DNA from: Myxococcus guangdongensis
Lineage (GTDB): Bacteria; Myxococcota; Myxococcia; Myxococcales; Myxococcaceae
Assembly (NCBI RefSeq): GCF_024198255.1
Contig: NZ_JAJVKW010000006.1
Coordinates: 1 to 64,000, forward strand
Direction: 5' to 3'
DNA: 64,000 bases
Part shown: positions 52,420 to 62,600 of the stretch, one piece after another
How positions within the stretch are numbered: the stretch's first letter is position 1
Layout: each line of letters begins with the position of its first letter
Position numbers and translations under genes: made by a program
The notes under the pieces: generated by a model
The model's database searches: none
The model's input: only the letters and a program-made list of their open reading frames with translations
What the model was told of the DNA's origin: nothing

Positions 52420-53451
52420 ATGAAGGCGATGGTCCTCTGCGCGGGGCTGGGCACGCGGCTGCGTCCGCTGACGGAGCGCTGGCCCAAGCCCGCGCTGCCG
52501 CTGTTGGGGCAGCCGCTGCTCCGCTACCACCTGGCGGTGCTGAAGGCCGCGGGCGTGACGGCGGTGGGCATCAACACGCACCACCTGCCGGACACGATGG
52601 AGGCGGTGGCGCGCGAGGAGTGCGCGCGCGCGGGGCTGCCGCTGCACGTGGTGCGCGAGCCCGTCATCCAGGGCACGGGTGGCGGCATCCGGGGCCTGAG
52701 GGACTTCCTCTCCGACGGGGACTTCCTCGTCTTCAACGGGGACATCCTCTACCCGGTGGACCTGCGGCCCGTGGTCGCCATGCACCAGGCGTCCGGTGCG
52801 CTGGCGACCATGGTGTTGCAGCCGATGCCGGAGGGGGAGAAGTACGCGGCGGTGGAGCTGGACGGCGCGGGGCAGGTCCAGCGCATCGCGGGCCATGGTC
52901 CCGGAGGCGAGGGCCTGACGCCGTGGCACTTCACCGGCGTGCACGTGATGTCTCCGCGCGTCTTCGACTTCATGAGCGCGCAGGGGCCCGAGGACATCAA
53001 CCGGGAGGTCTACGCGCGCGCGATGACGGCGGGGCAGGTCGTGCGGGGCGTCCGCGTGGATGGGTACTGGTCCGACCTGGGGACGCCGTCGCGCTATCTG
53101 GCCACGGTGCGAGACGTGCTCGCGGGGCAGGTGCGGCTGGAGTGGCTGGGCGCGGCCTCGCCGCTCGCGGGGACGGTGCGGGGGCCGGGCGCGTCGTGGG
53201 CGCATCCGGAGGCGGACGTGCGCGCCGCCCGGGTGGAGGGGCCCGCGTACTTCGAGCGGGGCGTGTCGCTCGCGGAGGGCGTCGTCGTGGGCGCGGGTGT
53301 GTCGCTCGGCGCCGAGGTGAAGGTGGGCGCGGGGGCACAGCTCCGCCGCGCCGCCGTGTTCGAGGCGACGGAGATTGCCCCGGGCGAGACGCTCGAGGAG
53401 GTCCTCGCCTGGACGCAGCACCGGATTCCCGCGCCGCTCACCGGGCGCTGA
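52420..53451 (+). CDS. murU: MurU-like N-acetylmuramate-1-phosphate uridylyltransferase with C-terminal beta-helix
   Basis: The product has 343 residues. The nucleotidyltransferase domain starts MKAMVLCAGLGTRLRPLTERWPKPALPLLGQPLLRY and continues with GTGGGIRGLRDFL and VFNGDILYPVDL (metal Asp). Product-side motifs DGYWSDLGTPSRYL follow. Residues about 255-330 form a left-handed beta-helix-like region (GVSLAEGVVVGAGVSLGAEVKVGAGAQLRRA), which is longer than in Pseudomonas MurU. With AmgK it should make UDP-MurNAc from recycled sugar. A mannose-1-phosphate guanylyltransferase role is the main alternative. Confidence 0.85.
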   Translation: MKAMVLCAGLGTRLRPLTERWPKPALPLLGQPLLRYHLAVLKAAGVTAVGINTHHLPDTMEAVAREECARAGLPLHVVREPVIQGTGGGIRGLRDFLSDGDFLVFNGDILYPVDLRPVVAMHQASGALATMVLQPMPEGEKYAAVELDGAGQVQRIAGHGPGGEGLTPWHFTGVHVMSPRVFDFMSAQGPEDINREVYARAMTAGQVVRGVRVDGYWSDLGTPSRYLATVRDVLAGQVRLEWLGAASPLAGTVRGPGASWAHPEADVRAARVEGPAYFERGVSLAEGVVVGAGVSLGAEVKVGAGAQLRRAAVFEATEIAPGETLEEVLAWTQHRIPAPLTGR

Positions 53452-53846
53452 ATCCCTCGCGCTGGGAGGGTGACCGGCGCGCGCTGAACGCCGGGTCGCC
53501 TGGCCGCGCCCGTGTTCGCGGGTGGGTGTCCCGGTTGCTCGACCGTCCGACCTCGCGGGAGGACGTCTGTCGGGCATGAGCGTGCGGTGGTCCTCCTGTT
53601 TCCTCGACAGGCCTTCGCGAGGGAGGGGCCGCCCCGGGTGGATGTGGAAGGCCGCTCCCGCTCGTGCCGGGCATGACGGAGGGCCCGCGCTGCCGGCAGG
53701 AGGGCCGGCACCGCGGTTCAGCTGGGTCGGCGAGCAGCCGCGGTGCTCCTTCCGTCCGTCGCCGCCGGGAGCGCCACGTCTTACTGTTCGTGCTGGTGCC
53801 TCGTTCGCGCAGGTCCGCGTCCGGCGCCCGATGGGAGGTCGGGGGA
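53452..53846. other. 395-bp gap between murU and treZ
   Basis: No supported gene, hairpin with T-tail or promoter was identified. The in-frame extension upstream of treZ (to 53664) is Arg/Gly/Ser-rich and unlike TreZ, so it is treated as non-coding. Confidence 0.5.
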
Positions 53847-55751
53847 ATGACGTGGCGAGGGACGTTGGGAGCCAGGCCCGTGGGGCCGGGCGGCACGCAC
53901 TTTCGAGTCTGGGCGCCCCGCCGTCGCATGGTCGAGGTCGCCGTCCAGGGCGCGGCGCGTCCGCTGGCCCTCACCCGGGATGCGCGAGGCTACTTCGAGG
54001 GCGTCCATCCCGTGTCGGTGGGCGCGCTGTACAAGTATCGGCTCGATGATCGCGAGGAGTTCCCCGACCCCGCGTCGCGCTTCCAGCCCGACGGGCCGCA
54101 CGGACACAGCGAGGTGGTGGACCCGTGGACGCACGCATGGAGCGACGGCGACTGGAAGGGGCTCGCCTCCATGCGAGGCCAGGTGCTGTACGAGCTGCAC
54201 GTGGGCACCTTCACGCCCGAGGGCACCTACGAGGCGGCCCGCGAGAAGCTGTCCCTGCTCGCGGAGCTGGGCATCACCTGCCTGGAGCTGATGCCGCTGC
54301 ACACGTGTCCTGGCCGCTTCAACTGGGGTTATGACGGCGCGCAGCTCTTCGCGCCCACTCCCGCCTACGGTCGCCCCGAGTCGCTGCGAGCCTTCGTGGA
54401 GGCCGCGCACCGGCTGGGCCTCGGCGTGGTGCTGGACGTCGTCTACAACCACCTGGGCCCGGACGGGAACTACCTGGCCCAGTACGCCCCTGGCTACTTC
54501 ACGAAGAAGTACCCGAACGAGTGGGGCGAGCCGACGAACTTCGATGACGGCGAGGACGCGGGGCCCTGCCGCGATTTCTTCGTCGAGAACGCCTGCGCGT
54601 GGATGGCCGAGTACCACTTCGATGGCTTGCGCCTGGACGCGACGCAGAGCCTCTATGACGACGGGCCCCGGCACATCGTCCAGGTCATCACCCAGGCCGC
54701 GCGCGAGGCGGCGGGTGGACGCGCCGTGCTCATCATCGCGGAGAACGAACCCCAGGATGCGCGGTGCGTCCGCGTGCCCGAGCAGGGCGGCTGGGGCGCG
54801 GATGGGCTCTGGGTGGATGACTTCCACCACTCGGCCCGCGTCGCGGCCACCGGGCGCGCCGAGGCGTACCTGCAGGACTACCGCGGCAACGCGCAGGAGC
54901 TCCTGTCGTGCGTGCTGCGCAACTCCCTCTACCAGGGCCAGTACTACCGCTGGCAGAAGAAGGCCCGCGGCGGTCCTCTCTGGCGCGTGCCCGCGAGCGC
55001 GTGTGTCTTCTACCTCCAGAATCACGACCAGCTCGCCAACATGCTCGGAGGCCACCGGCTGCACCACGTCGGCGGCGAGCGTCGCGCGCGGGTGCTCACC
55101 ACGCTGTGGCTCCTGTCGCCCCAGACGCCCCTGTTCTTCATGGGCCAGGAGTGGTTCGCCGACTCCCCGTTCCATTACTTCGTGGACCACAAGCCGGAGC
55201 TGCAGGCGGTGGTGCGCCAGGGACGCGACGCGTTCATCGGCCAGTTCGAGAGCGCGCGCCACGCCCTCGAGCGCGAGGGGTACGAGGAGCCCCTGGATGA
55301 GCGCGCCTTCCACCGCTCCCGACTCGACTGGAGTGAGCGGGAGCGACGCGTGGGGCCGCTCACGTTGCACCGCGAGCTCTTGCGCCTGCGCCGCGAGGAC
55401 CCGGTGCTCGCCCGGCAGGAGGGGGGCCAGCTGATGGGGGCCGTCCTCTCCGAGAGCGCCTTCCTGCTGCGCTACCTGGGAAGCGAGGCGGAGGGGGACC
55501 GTCTGTTGCTCGTCAACCTGGGGAGCGAGCTGGAGCTGTCTCCTTGTCCCGAGCCATTGTTGGCCCCGCCCCGGGATGAAGGGTGGCGTATCGGACTGTC
55601 CAGTGAAGAGGTTCGATTCGGAGGGACAGGCTCTTGCTCACTGGATTCACTGAGGGTCGAGACGTCGTGGCGCGTGCCGGGGATGACCGCCCTGTGGATG
55701 ACGAGCACCCGGGAGCGCAGGACCCGCCCCGGGCCTCGGATGGCAGGATGA
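53847..55751 (+). CDS. treZ: Malto-oligosyltrehalose trehalohydrolase (GH13, TreZ-type)
   Basis: The product has 634 residues. The N-terminal E-set domain reads GARPVGPGGTHFRVWAP. The GH13 barrel has GLGVVLDVVYNHLGPDGNYL, the nucleophile region FDGLRLDATQSLYDD, acid/base IIAENEPQD and YLQNHDQLANML. These motifs match trehalohydrolase more closely than branching enzyme. TreZ releases trehalose from maltooligosyl-trehalose made by TreY; treY is not in the window. ATG 53847 has GGGGGA just upstream. Its stop overlaps the next start (ATGA). Confidence 0.88.
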   Translation: MTWRGTLGARPVGPGGTHFRVWAPRRRMVEVAVQGAARPLALTRDARGYFEGVHPVSVGALYKYRLDDREEFPDPASRFQPDGPHGHSEVVDPWTHAWSDGDWKGLASMRGQVLYELHVGTFTPEGTYEAAREKLSLLAELGITCLELMPLHTCPGRFNWGYDGAQLFAPTPAYGRPESLRAFVEAAHRLGLGVVLDVVYNHLGPDGNYLAQYAPGYFTKKYPNEWGEPTNFDDGEDAGPCRDFFVENACAWMAEYHFDGLRLDATQSLYDDGPRHIVQVITQAAREAAGGRAVLIIAENEPQDARCVRVPEQGGWGADGLWVDDFHHSARVAATGRAEAYLQDYRGNAQELLSCVLRNSLYQGQYYRWQKKARGGPLWRVPASACVFYLQNHDQLANMLGGHRLHHVGGERRARVLTTLWLLSPQTPLFFMGQEWFADSPFHYFVDHKPELQAVVRQGRDAFIGQFESARHALEREGYEEPLDERAFHRSRLDWSERERRVGPLTLHRELLRLRREDPVLARQEGGQLMGAVLSESAFLLRYLGSEAEGDRLLLVNLGSELELSPCPEPLLAPPRDEGWRIGLSSEEVRFGGTGSCSLDSLRVETSWRVPGMTALWMTSTRERRTRPGPRMAG

Positions 55752-57766
55752 GCCGCATGCGCGGACTGCCAGAGGTGAGGTTCGGATGGCCCGGGGGCGC
55801 CCCGGCGGCGGAGGTGCTCGGCCGGGAGTGGCTGGTGACGAATGGCCTGGGGGGATACGCCTCCAGCACCCTCGCGGGGGTGAACTCACGCCGCTACCAC
55901 GGCCTCTTCATCCCCAACCTGCCCGAGCGGGGCCGCACCGTCATGCTGTCGCGGCTCATCGAGACGGCCCGGGTGGAGGGGCAGGTGTACCGGCTCGAAG
56001 GCGAGGTGCGCGCGGACGGGACGCTGGCGGGCGACACGTCGCTGTTGCGTGGCTTCCGTTTGGATGGCCTCATCCCCGAGTGGGACTACGTGTTGGGCCC
56101 CACGCGGCTTCGTCGCAGGCTGGTGCTGGTGCACGGCGAGAACACGCTCTTCATCGAGTGGGCCCACCTGTCCGGGCCCGCCGTGAAGCTGCGCCTGAGG
56201 CCCTTTCCCACCTTCCGCATCCACGAGCACGACTTCCCCCACGGCTACTGCCAGCCCAAGGTCATCCTCCAGGGGGAGCGCATCGAGATGTGCGCGGACA
56301 AGGACGCGGAGCCCTTGCGCTTGCGGCTGTACGCGGACGGCGCGGTGCCCTTCGTGGCGCTGCCGGAAATCTCGCCGCCGCTGCTGTACCGCACCGAGCG
56401 CGCGCGGGGGATGCCGCATGTGGAGACGCAGGCGAGCCCCGGCTACTTCGAGTGCACGGTGAAGCCCGGAGGCCGGCTGGCGCTGGGCGCCACGGTGCGG
56501 GACTGGGCGGCGTTGGACCGAGACCCGGCCATCAGCTTCGACATGGAGCGCGAGCGCGAGTGGCGCCTGTTGGAGCGGGCGCCGGCGCAGGCCCGGAAGG
56601 ACACGGCGGCGCGGCTGGTGCTCGCGGCGGATCAGTTCATCGTGGACCCCATGCGTCCGCGCGACGACGCGTGGGCGCGGGCCATCGGCGAGGATGCGCG
56701 CAGCGTCATCGCGGGCTACCCGTGGTTCACGGACTGGGGCCGCGACACGATGATTTCGCTCGAGGGCCTGACGGTGTCCACGGGCCGCTTGCGCGAGGCG
56801 GCGGCGATTCTGCGCACGTTCCGCCACCACATCCGCGACGGCCTCCTGCCCAACCTCTTCCCGGAGGGCGGCGCCGAGGGCCTGTACCACACGGCCGACG
56901 CCACGCTCTGGTTCTTCCACGCGGTGGACCGCTACGTCACGGCGTCCCGGGACGAGGAGCTCCTGCGCGAGTTCTTCCCCACGCTGGAGGACATCGTCCA
57001 GAAGCACTTGAAGGGCACCCGCCACCACATCCGCATCGACCCGGATGACGGGCTGTTGACGCAGGGCGAGCAGGGCTACCAGCTCACCTGGATGGACGCG
57101 AAGGTGGATGGCTGGGTGGTGACGCCCCGGCGGGGCAAGGCGGTGGAGCTCAACGCGCTGTGGTTCAACGCCGTGAAGCTGATGGCGGAGTGGGCCGGGC
57201 AGCTGGGCGTGGACCCCTCGCCGTACACCCAGGCCGCCGAGCGCGCGCAGGCGTCGTTCAACCAGCGCTTCTGGAATCCGCGCGCCGAGTGCCTGTTCGA
57301 CGTGGTGGACGCGGAGGGTGGAGGCAACGACGAGGCGGTGCGGCCGAATCAAATCTTCGCCCTGTCGCTCAAGTACCCGGTGCTCGCGCGCGACAAGTGG
57401 GCCGCGGTGGTGCGCAAGGTGGAGGAGGAGCTGCTCACGCCCGTGGGGCTGCGCTCCCTGGCGTCGGACCACGCCGACTACAAGGCCACCTACGATGGGG
57501 ACCTGCGCGCGCGCGACGCGGCCTATCACCAGGGCACGGTGTGGAGCTGGCTCATCGGCCACTACGTGGACGCGGCGCTGAGGGTGCAGCCGGACCGTGC
57601 CCACCTGCGCGACGTCATGGACGGCCTGGAGGCGCACCTGCGACAGGCGGGCGTGGGGCAGGTGAGCGAAATCTTCGACGCCACGCCCCCCTTCCGTCCC
57701 AGGGGGTGCATCGCCCAGGCGTGGGGCGTGGCGGAGGCGCTGCGCGTCTTCCTGCGAACCGCCTGA
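55748..57766 (+). CDS. Glycogen debranching enzyme, amylo-alpha-1,6-glucosidase type
   Basis: The product has 672 residues. The N-terminal GDE_N domain has REWLVTNGLGGYASSTLAGVNSRRYHGLF; the C-terminal (alpha/alpha)6 barrel has AGYPWFTDWGRDTMISLEGL (catalytic Asp) and GYQLTWMDAKVDGWVVTPRRGKAVELNALW. It hydrolyses alpha-1,6 branches, giving linear maltodextrins that TreY/TreZ could turn into trehalose. It overlaps treZ by four bases, so the two are translationally coupled. Its stop codon lies in the first of three tandem hairpins. Confidence 0.92.
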   Translation: MSRMRGLPEVRFGWPGGAPAAEVLGREWLVTNGLGGYASSTLAGVNSRRYHGLFIPNLPERGRTVMLSRLIETARVEGQVYRLEGEVRADGTLAGDTSLLRGFRLDGLIPEWDYVLGPTRLRRRLVLVHGENTLFIEWAHLSGPAVKLRLRPFPTFRIHEHDFPHGYCQPKVILQGERIEMCADKDAEPLRLRLYADGAVPFVALPEISPPLLYRTERARGMPHVETQASPGYFECTVKPGGRLALGATVRDWAALDRDPAISFDMEREREWRLLERAPAQARKDTAARLVLAADQFIVDPMRPRDDAWARAIGEDARSVIAGYPWFTDWGRDTMISLEGLTVSTGRLREAAAILRTFRHHIRDGLLPNLFPEGGAEGLYHTADATLWFFHAVDRYVTASRDEELLREFFPTLEDIVQKHLKGTRHHIRIDPDDGLLTQGEQGYQLTWMDAKVDGWVVTPRRGKAVELNALWFNAVKLMAEWAGQLGVDPSPYTQAAERAQASFNQRFWNPRAECLFDVVDAEGGGNDEAVRPNQIFALSLKYPVLARDKWAAVVRKVEEELLTPVGLRSLASDHADYKATYDGDLRARDAAYHQGTVWSWLIGHYVDAALRVQPDRAHLRDVMDGLEAHLRQAGVGQVSEIFDATPPFRPRGCIAQAWGVAEALRVFLRTA

Positions 57767-57837
57767 GCAGGCTCAGGCGAGGGCTGCGAACCGCCTGGGG
57801 GGAACCCAGGCGGGGCTTCGAACCACCCGGAGCAGAC

Positions 57838-57850
<13 letters not shown>
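57760..57850. terminator. Three tandem hairpins between convergent genes
   Basis: Hairpin 1: CGCCTGAG (57760-57767)/CTCAGGCG (57772-57779). Hairpin 2: CCGCCTGGG (57791-57799)/CCCAGGCGG (57805-57813). Hairpin 3: CCACCCGG (57823-57830)/CCGGGTGG (57843-57850). All stems are perfect and each is preceded by a shared CGAACC(G/A)CC motif, with a period of about 32 bases. The debranching-enzyme stop codon is inside hairpin 1 and the phosphatase stop codon inside hairpin 3. Confidence 0.8.
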
Positions 57851-58602
<752 letters not shown>

Positions 58603-58692
58603 GCGCGGGGACTCTTCTAAGGGGACGAGAAACTGGCGGAGCACGTTAACAAAGCGCTCGGAAATCGGTCAAAACTCCTGCGCATCGGGCGG

Positions 58693-59070
58693 TCAGCCAG
58701 GGGACATCGGGGGTGGGGAGGCAGGCTCGAAGCTCAAGCGGTCCCCTTCCTGGGTGCCGCTGGCGGCGAGCACGCCCGCGGGCAACTCCAGCACGGAGCG
58801 TGCCTGGAGGTACACGGAGGTCGCCCGCCAGGGAGGCAGGGCCATCATCTGCTTGACGATGCGCCCCTGGGCGTCCAGGAAGGCGACGTCGATGGGAATG
58901 CGCATGAAGAACGTGTGGATGGAGTTACAGGGCTGGATGTGGAGGCCCTCGCCCACGGCGAGCTCGGTGCGGCCCATCAACCCCTTGAAGCGGTGGGCGA
59001 AGGACGTGGCCTTCTCCGCCCGGTCCGCCAGCGGCCTCTGCCGCGTCTCGTTGGTCACCTTCCAGCGCAT
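58693..59070 (-). CDS. DUF192 family protein
   Basis: The product has 125 residues. It shows the DUF192 pattern: RFKGLMGRTEL, GLHIQPCNSIHTFFMRIPIDVAFLDAQGRIV and VLELPAGVLAASGTQEGDRL. Many relatives are secreted, but no signal peptide is present here. The function is unknown. It lies 90 bp upstream of the PP2C gene on the same strand and 17 bp from the divergent trmL start. Confidence 0.9.
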   Translation of the reverse strand: MRWKVTNETRQRPLADRAEKATSFAHRFKGLMGRTELAVGEGLHIQPCNSIHTFFMRIPIDVAFLDAQGRIVKQMMALPPWRATSVYLQARSVLELPAGVLAASGTQEGDRLSFEPASPPPMSPG

Positions 59071-59087
59071 GTAGCGCGTTCTACCCC

Positions 59088-59591
59088 ATGCTCGAGCCCC
59101 TGGCGCGTCCTCTGCATCTGGTCCTGGTCTCTCCCCAGATTCCCCCCAACACGGGCAACGTGGCCCGGCTGTGCGCGGTGACGGGCTGCCGGCTCATCCT
59201 GGTGGAGCCCCTGGGGTTCTCCATCGATGACCGCCAGCTCAAGCGGGCGGGGTTGGACTACTGGGACAAGGTATTTCTCCGCCTGTATCCAACGTATGCG
59301 GCCTACGTGGAGGCGTATCCGGAGGCGCGGCGGTGGTTGTTCTCGGCGCGGGCCCAGACGTCGTTGTTCGAGGCGCGGTTCGAGGCGGGGGACCACCTGG
59401 TGTTCGGCTCGGAGGTGACGGGGTTGGTGCCGGAGGTGATGGAGGGGGGGACGGGGACGGCGGTGACGATTCCGATGTTGGAGGGGGTGCGGAGCATGAA
59501 CCTGTCCACGGCGGTGGGGGTGGGGACGTATGAGGCCCTGCGACAGGTCTGTTTCAGCGGGGTGGGCAGGCGGGCACCCTCGGCAAGTTGA
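59088..59591 (+). CDS. trmL: tRNA (cytidine/uridine-2'-O-)-methyltransferase TrmL
   Basis: The product has 167 residues, typical length. SPOUT-family motifs: [17 protein letters not shown] (motif 1), [12 protein letters not shown] (motif 2) and [26 protein letters not shown] (motif 3, knot). TrmL methylates the ribose of the wobble base in tRNA-Leu. A tRNA-Leu(TAG) gene is in this window, but TrmL targets the CAA and UAA isoacceptors in E. coli. Confidence 0.94.
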   Translation: MLEPLARPLHLVLVSPQIPPNTGNVARLCAVTGCRLILVEPLGFSIDDRQLKRAGLDYWDKVFLRLYPTYAAYVEAYPEARRWLFSARAQTSLFEARFEAGDHLVFGSEVTGLVPEVMEGGTGTAVTIPMLEGVRSMNLSTAVGVGTYEALRQVCFSGVGRRAPSAS

Positions 59592-59625
59592 GGGGCGGTG
59601 TGGAGGGACTACACTGGGGCGCAGG

Positions 59626-62600
59626 ATGACCCCGTCGCAGGCCGCCGAAGCGCTGTATTCCGCCCACAAGTCCCGAGCCACGGGCTGGTTGACGCTGTCC
59701 GCTGGAGGGCGCGAGTCGCGGCTGTCCTTGCGCGAGGGTGACCTCGTGGGGGCTCGGCTGGGGTTTGGCTATCAGAGTCCGGCGCAGGCGTTGTTGCAGG
59801 GTGGCCTGTTGGACGCGGAGGCGTTGGACGGGTTGTGGGCGCGGGGTGGGGCGGGGACGCCGGACGAGGATTTGTTGGAGGCGCGGGGGCTGGCCGCGGA
59901 GGTGGTGGCGGAGCAGCAGGTGCTCGCGCAGGTGCGCCGGCTGAGTGAACTGGCGGAGCGCGCGGCCTTCGAGGCGGGGAGTGTGGAGGCGGAGTTCGAG
60001 CCCATCTCCGGGGTGAGGGTGGTGCGGGCCGCGCTGGAGCGGGGTGGGGCGGAGGGGGCGGGGACGCGGGTGTATCGGTGCGCGGAGGTGTCCGCGTGCG
60101 CGCCGTGGGTGACGGATGCGGCGGAGCGGGAGCTGCTGGAGACGCTCGGGGAGTTCCGGCGGCCGGAGGGGTTGACGCCCGTGCACGAGGCGTTGCTGCT
60201 CGTGCTGGAGCGGGAGGGGGCTGTCGAGGCGTTGTCGGTGGAGGAGTGGGAGGCGCTGGAGGAGGCGCGGCGACGGGCGGAGGAGGAGGCTCGTCGGGCC
60301 GAAGAGGCTCGGCTGGCGGAGGAGGCTCGCCTCGCCGAAGAGGCTCGTGTCGCGGAAGAGGCGCGACTGGCTGAAGAGGCTCGTGTCGCGGAAGAGGCGC
60401 GACTGGCTGAGGAGGCTCGTCTCGCTGAAGAGGCTCGTGTCGCGGAAGAGGCTCGCCTCGCTGAAGAGGCTCGTGTCGCGGAAGAGGCGCGACTGGCTGA
60501 GGAGGCCCGTCTCGCTGAAGAGGCGCGACTGGCGGAGGAGGCTCGCCTCGCTGAAGAGGCTCGTGTCGCGGAAGAGGCGCGACTGGCTGAGGAGGCTCGT
60601 CTCGCTGAAGAGGCTCGTCTCCGTGCTGAGGAAGAGCGTCGGGCCGAAGAAGCTCGCCTTGCCGAAGAGGCTCGCCTCGCTGAAGAAGCTCGTGTCGCGG
60701 AAGAGGCGCGACTGGCTGAGGAGGCTCGCCTCGCTGAAGTGGCTCGTCTCCGTGCTGAGGAAGAGCGTCGGGCTGAAGAGGCACGACTCCGTGCGGAGGA
60801 AGAACGACGGGTTGAAGAGGCCCGTCTCGCTGAAGAGGCTCGGCTGGCAGAAGAGGCCCGTGTCGCCGAAGAGGCGCGACTGGCGGAAGCGGCTCGGCTG
60901 GCAGAAGAGGCCCGTGTCGCCGAAGAGGCGCGACTGGCGGAAGCGGCTCGCGTCGCCGAAGAGGCCCGCCTCGCTGAAGAGGCCCGTGTCGCTGAAGAGG
61001 CTCGTGTCGCGGAAGAGGCGCGACTGGCGGAAGCGGCTCGCGTCGCCGAAGAGGTCCGCCTCGCTGAAGAGGCGCGGCTGGCGGAAGAAGCTCGTCTCGC
61101 TGAAGAGGCGCGGCTGAAGGAAGAGGCCCGCGTCGCTGAAGAAGCGCGACTGGCGGAAGAGGCTCGTGTCGCGGAAGAGGCCCGCCTTGCTGAAGAGGCT
61201 CGCGTCGCGGAAGAGGCGCGACTGGCGGAAGAGGCTCGTGTCGCGGAAGAGGCCCGCCTTGCTGAAGAGGCTCGCGTCGCGGAAGAGGCGCGACTGGCGG
61301 AAGAGGCGCGACTGGCGGAAGAGGCTCGTGTCGCGGAAGAGGCCCGCCTCGCTGAAGAGGCCCGCGTCGCTGAAGAAGCGCGACTGGCGGAAGAGGCTCG
61401 TGTCGCGGAAGAGGCCCGCCTTGCTGAAGAGGCTCGCGTCGCGGAAGAGGCGCGACTGGCGGAAGAGGCTCGTGTCGCCGAAGAGGCCCGCCTCGCTGAA
61501 GAGGCCCGCGTCGCTGAAGAAGCGCGACTGGCGGAAGAGGCTCGCCTCGCCGAAGAGGCCCGCGTCGCTGAAGAGGCCCGCCTCGCTGAAGAGGCTCGTG
61601 TCGCGGAAGAGGCCCGCGTCGCTGAAGAGGCTCGGCTCGAGGAAGAAGCCCGTGCCGCTGAAGAGGCTCGGCTTCGTGCGGAGGAGGAGCGTCGAGCTGA
61701 AGAAGCGCGACTAGCGGAAGAGGCCCGCGTCGCTGAAGAGGCTCGGCTCGAGGAAGAAGCCCGTGCCGCTGAAGAGGCTCGGCTTCGTGCGGAGGAGGAG
61801 CGTCGAGCCGAAGAGGCCCGCCTCGCCGAAGAGGCGCGACTGGCGGAAGAGGCCCGCCTCGCAGAAGAAGCTCGGCTTCGTGCGGAGGAGGATCGTCGAG
61901 CTGAAGAGGCGCGACTGGCCGAAGAGGCGCGCCTCGCCGAAGAGGCCCGTGTCGCGGAAGAGGCGCGACTGGCGGAAGAGGCGCGACTGGCGGAAGAGGC
62001 CCGCCTCGCAGAAGAGGCTCGGCTTCGTGCGGAGGAGGAGCGTCGAGCTGAAGAAGCGCGACTGGCCGAAGAGGCCCGTGTCGCGGAAGAGGCCCGCCTC
62101 GCAGAAGAAGCTCGGCTTCGTGCGGAGGAGGAGCGTCGAGCTGAAGAGGCGCGACTGGTCGAAGAGGCCCGTGTCGCGGAAGAGGCGCGACTGGCGGAAG
62201 AGGCCCGCCTCGCAGAAGAGGCTCGGCTTCGTGCGGAGGAGGAGCGTCGAGCTGAAGAGGCGCGACTGGCCGAAGAGGCGCACCTTGCGGAAGAGGCGCG
62301 ACTGGCGGAAGAGGCTCGGCTTCGTGCGGAGGAGGAGCGTCGAGCTGAAGAGGCGCGACTGGCCGAAGAGGTGCGCCTTGCGGAAGAGGCGCGACTGGCC
62401 GAAGAGGCCCGTGTCGCGGAAGAGGCCCGCCTCGCTGAAGAGGCGCGACTGTCCGAAGAGGCCCGCCTCGCAGAAGAGGCTCGGCTTCGTGCGGAGGAGG
62501 AGCGTCGAGCTGAAGAGGCGCGACTGGCCGAAGAGGCCCGCCTCGCCGAAGAGGCGCGACTGGCGGAAGAGGCCCGCCTCGCAGAAGAAGCTCGGCTTCG

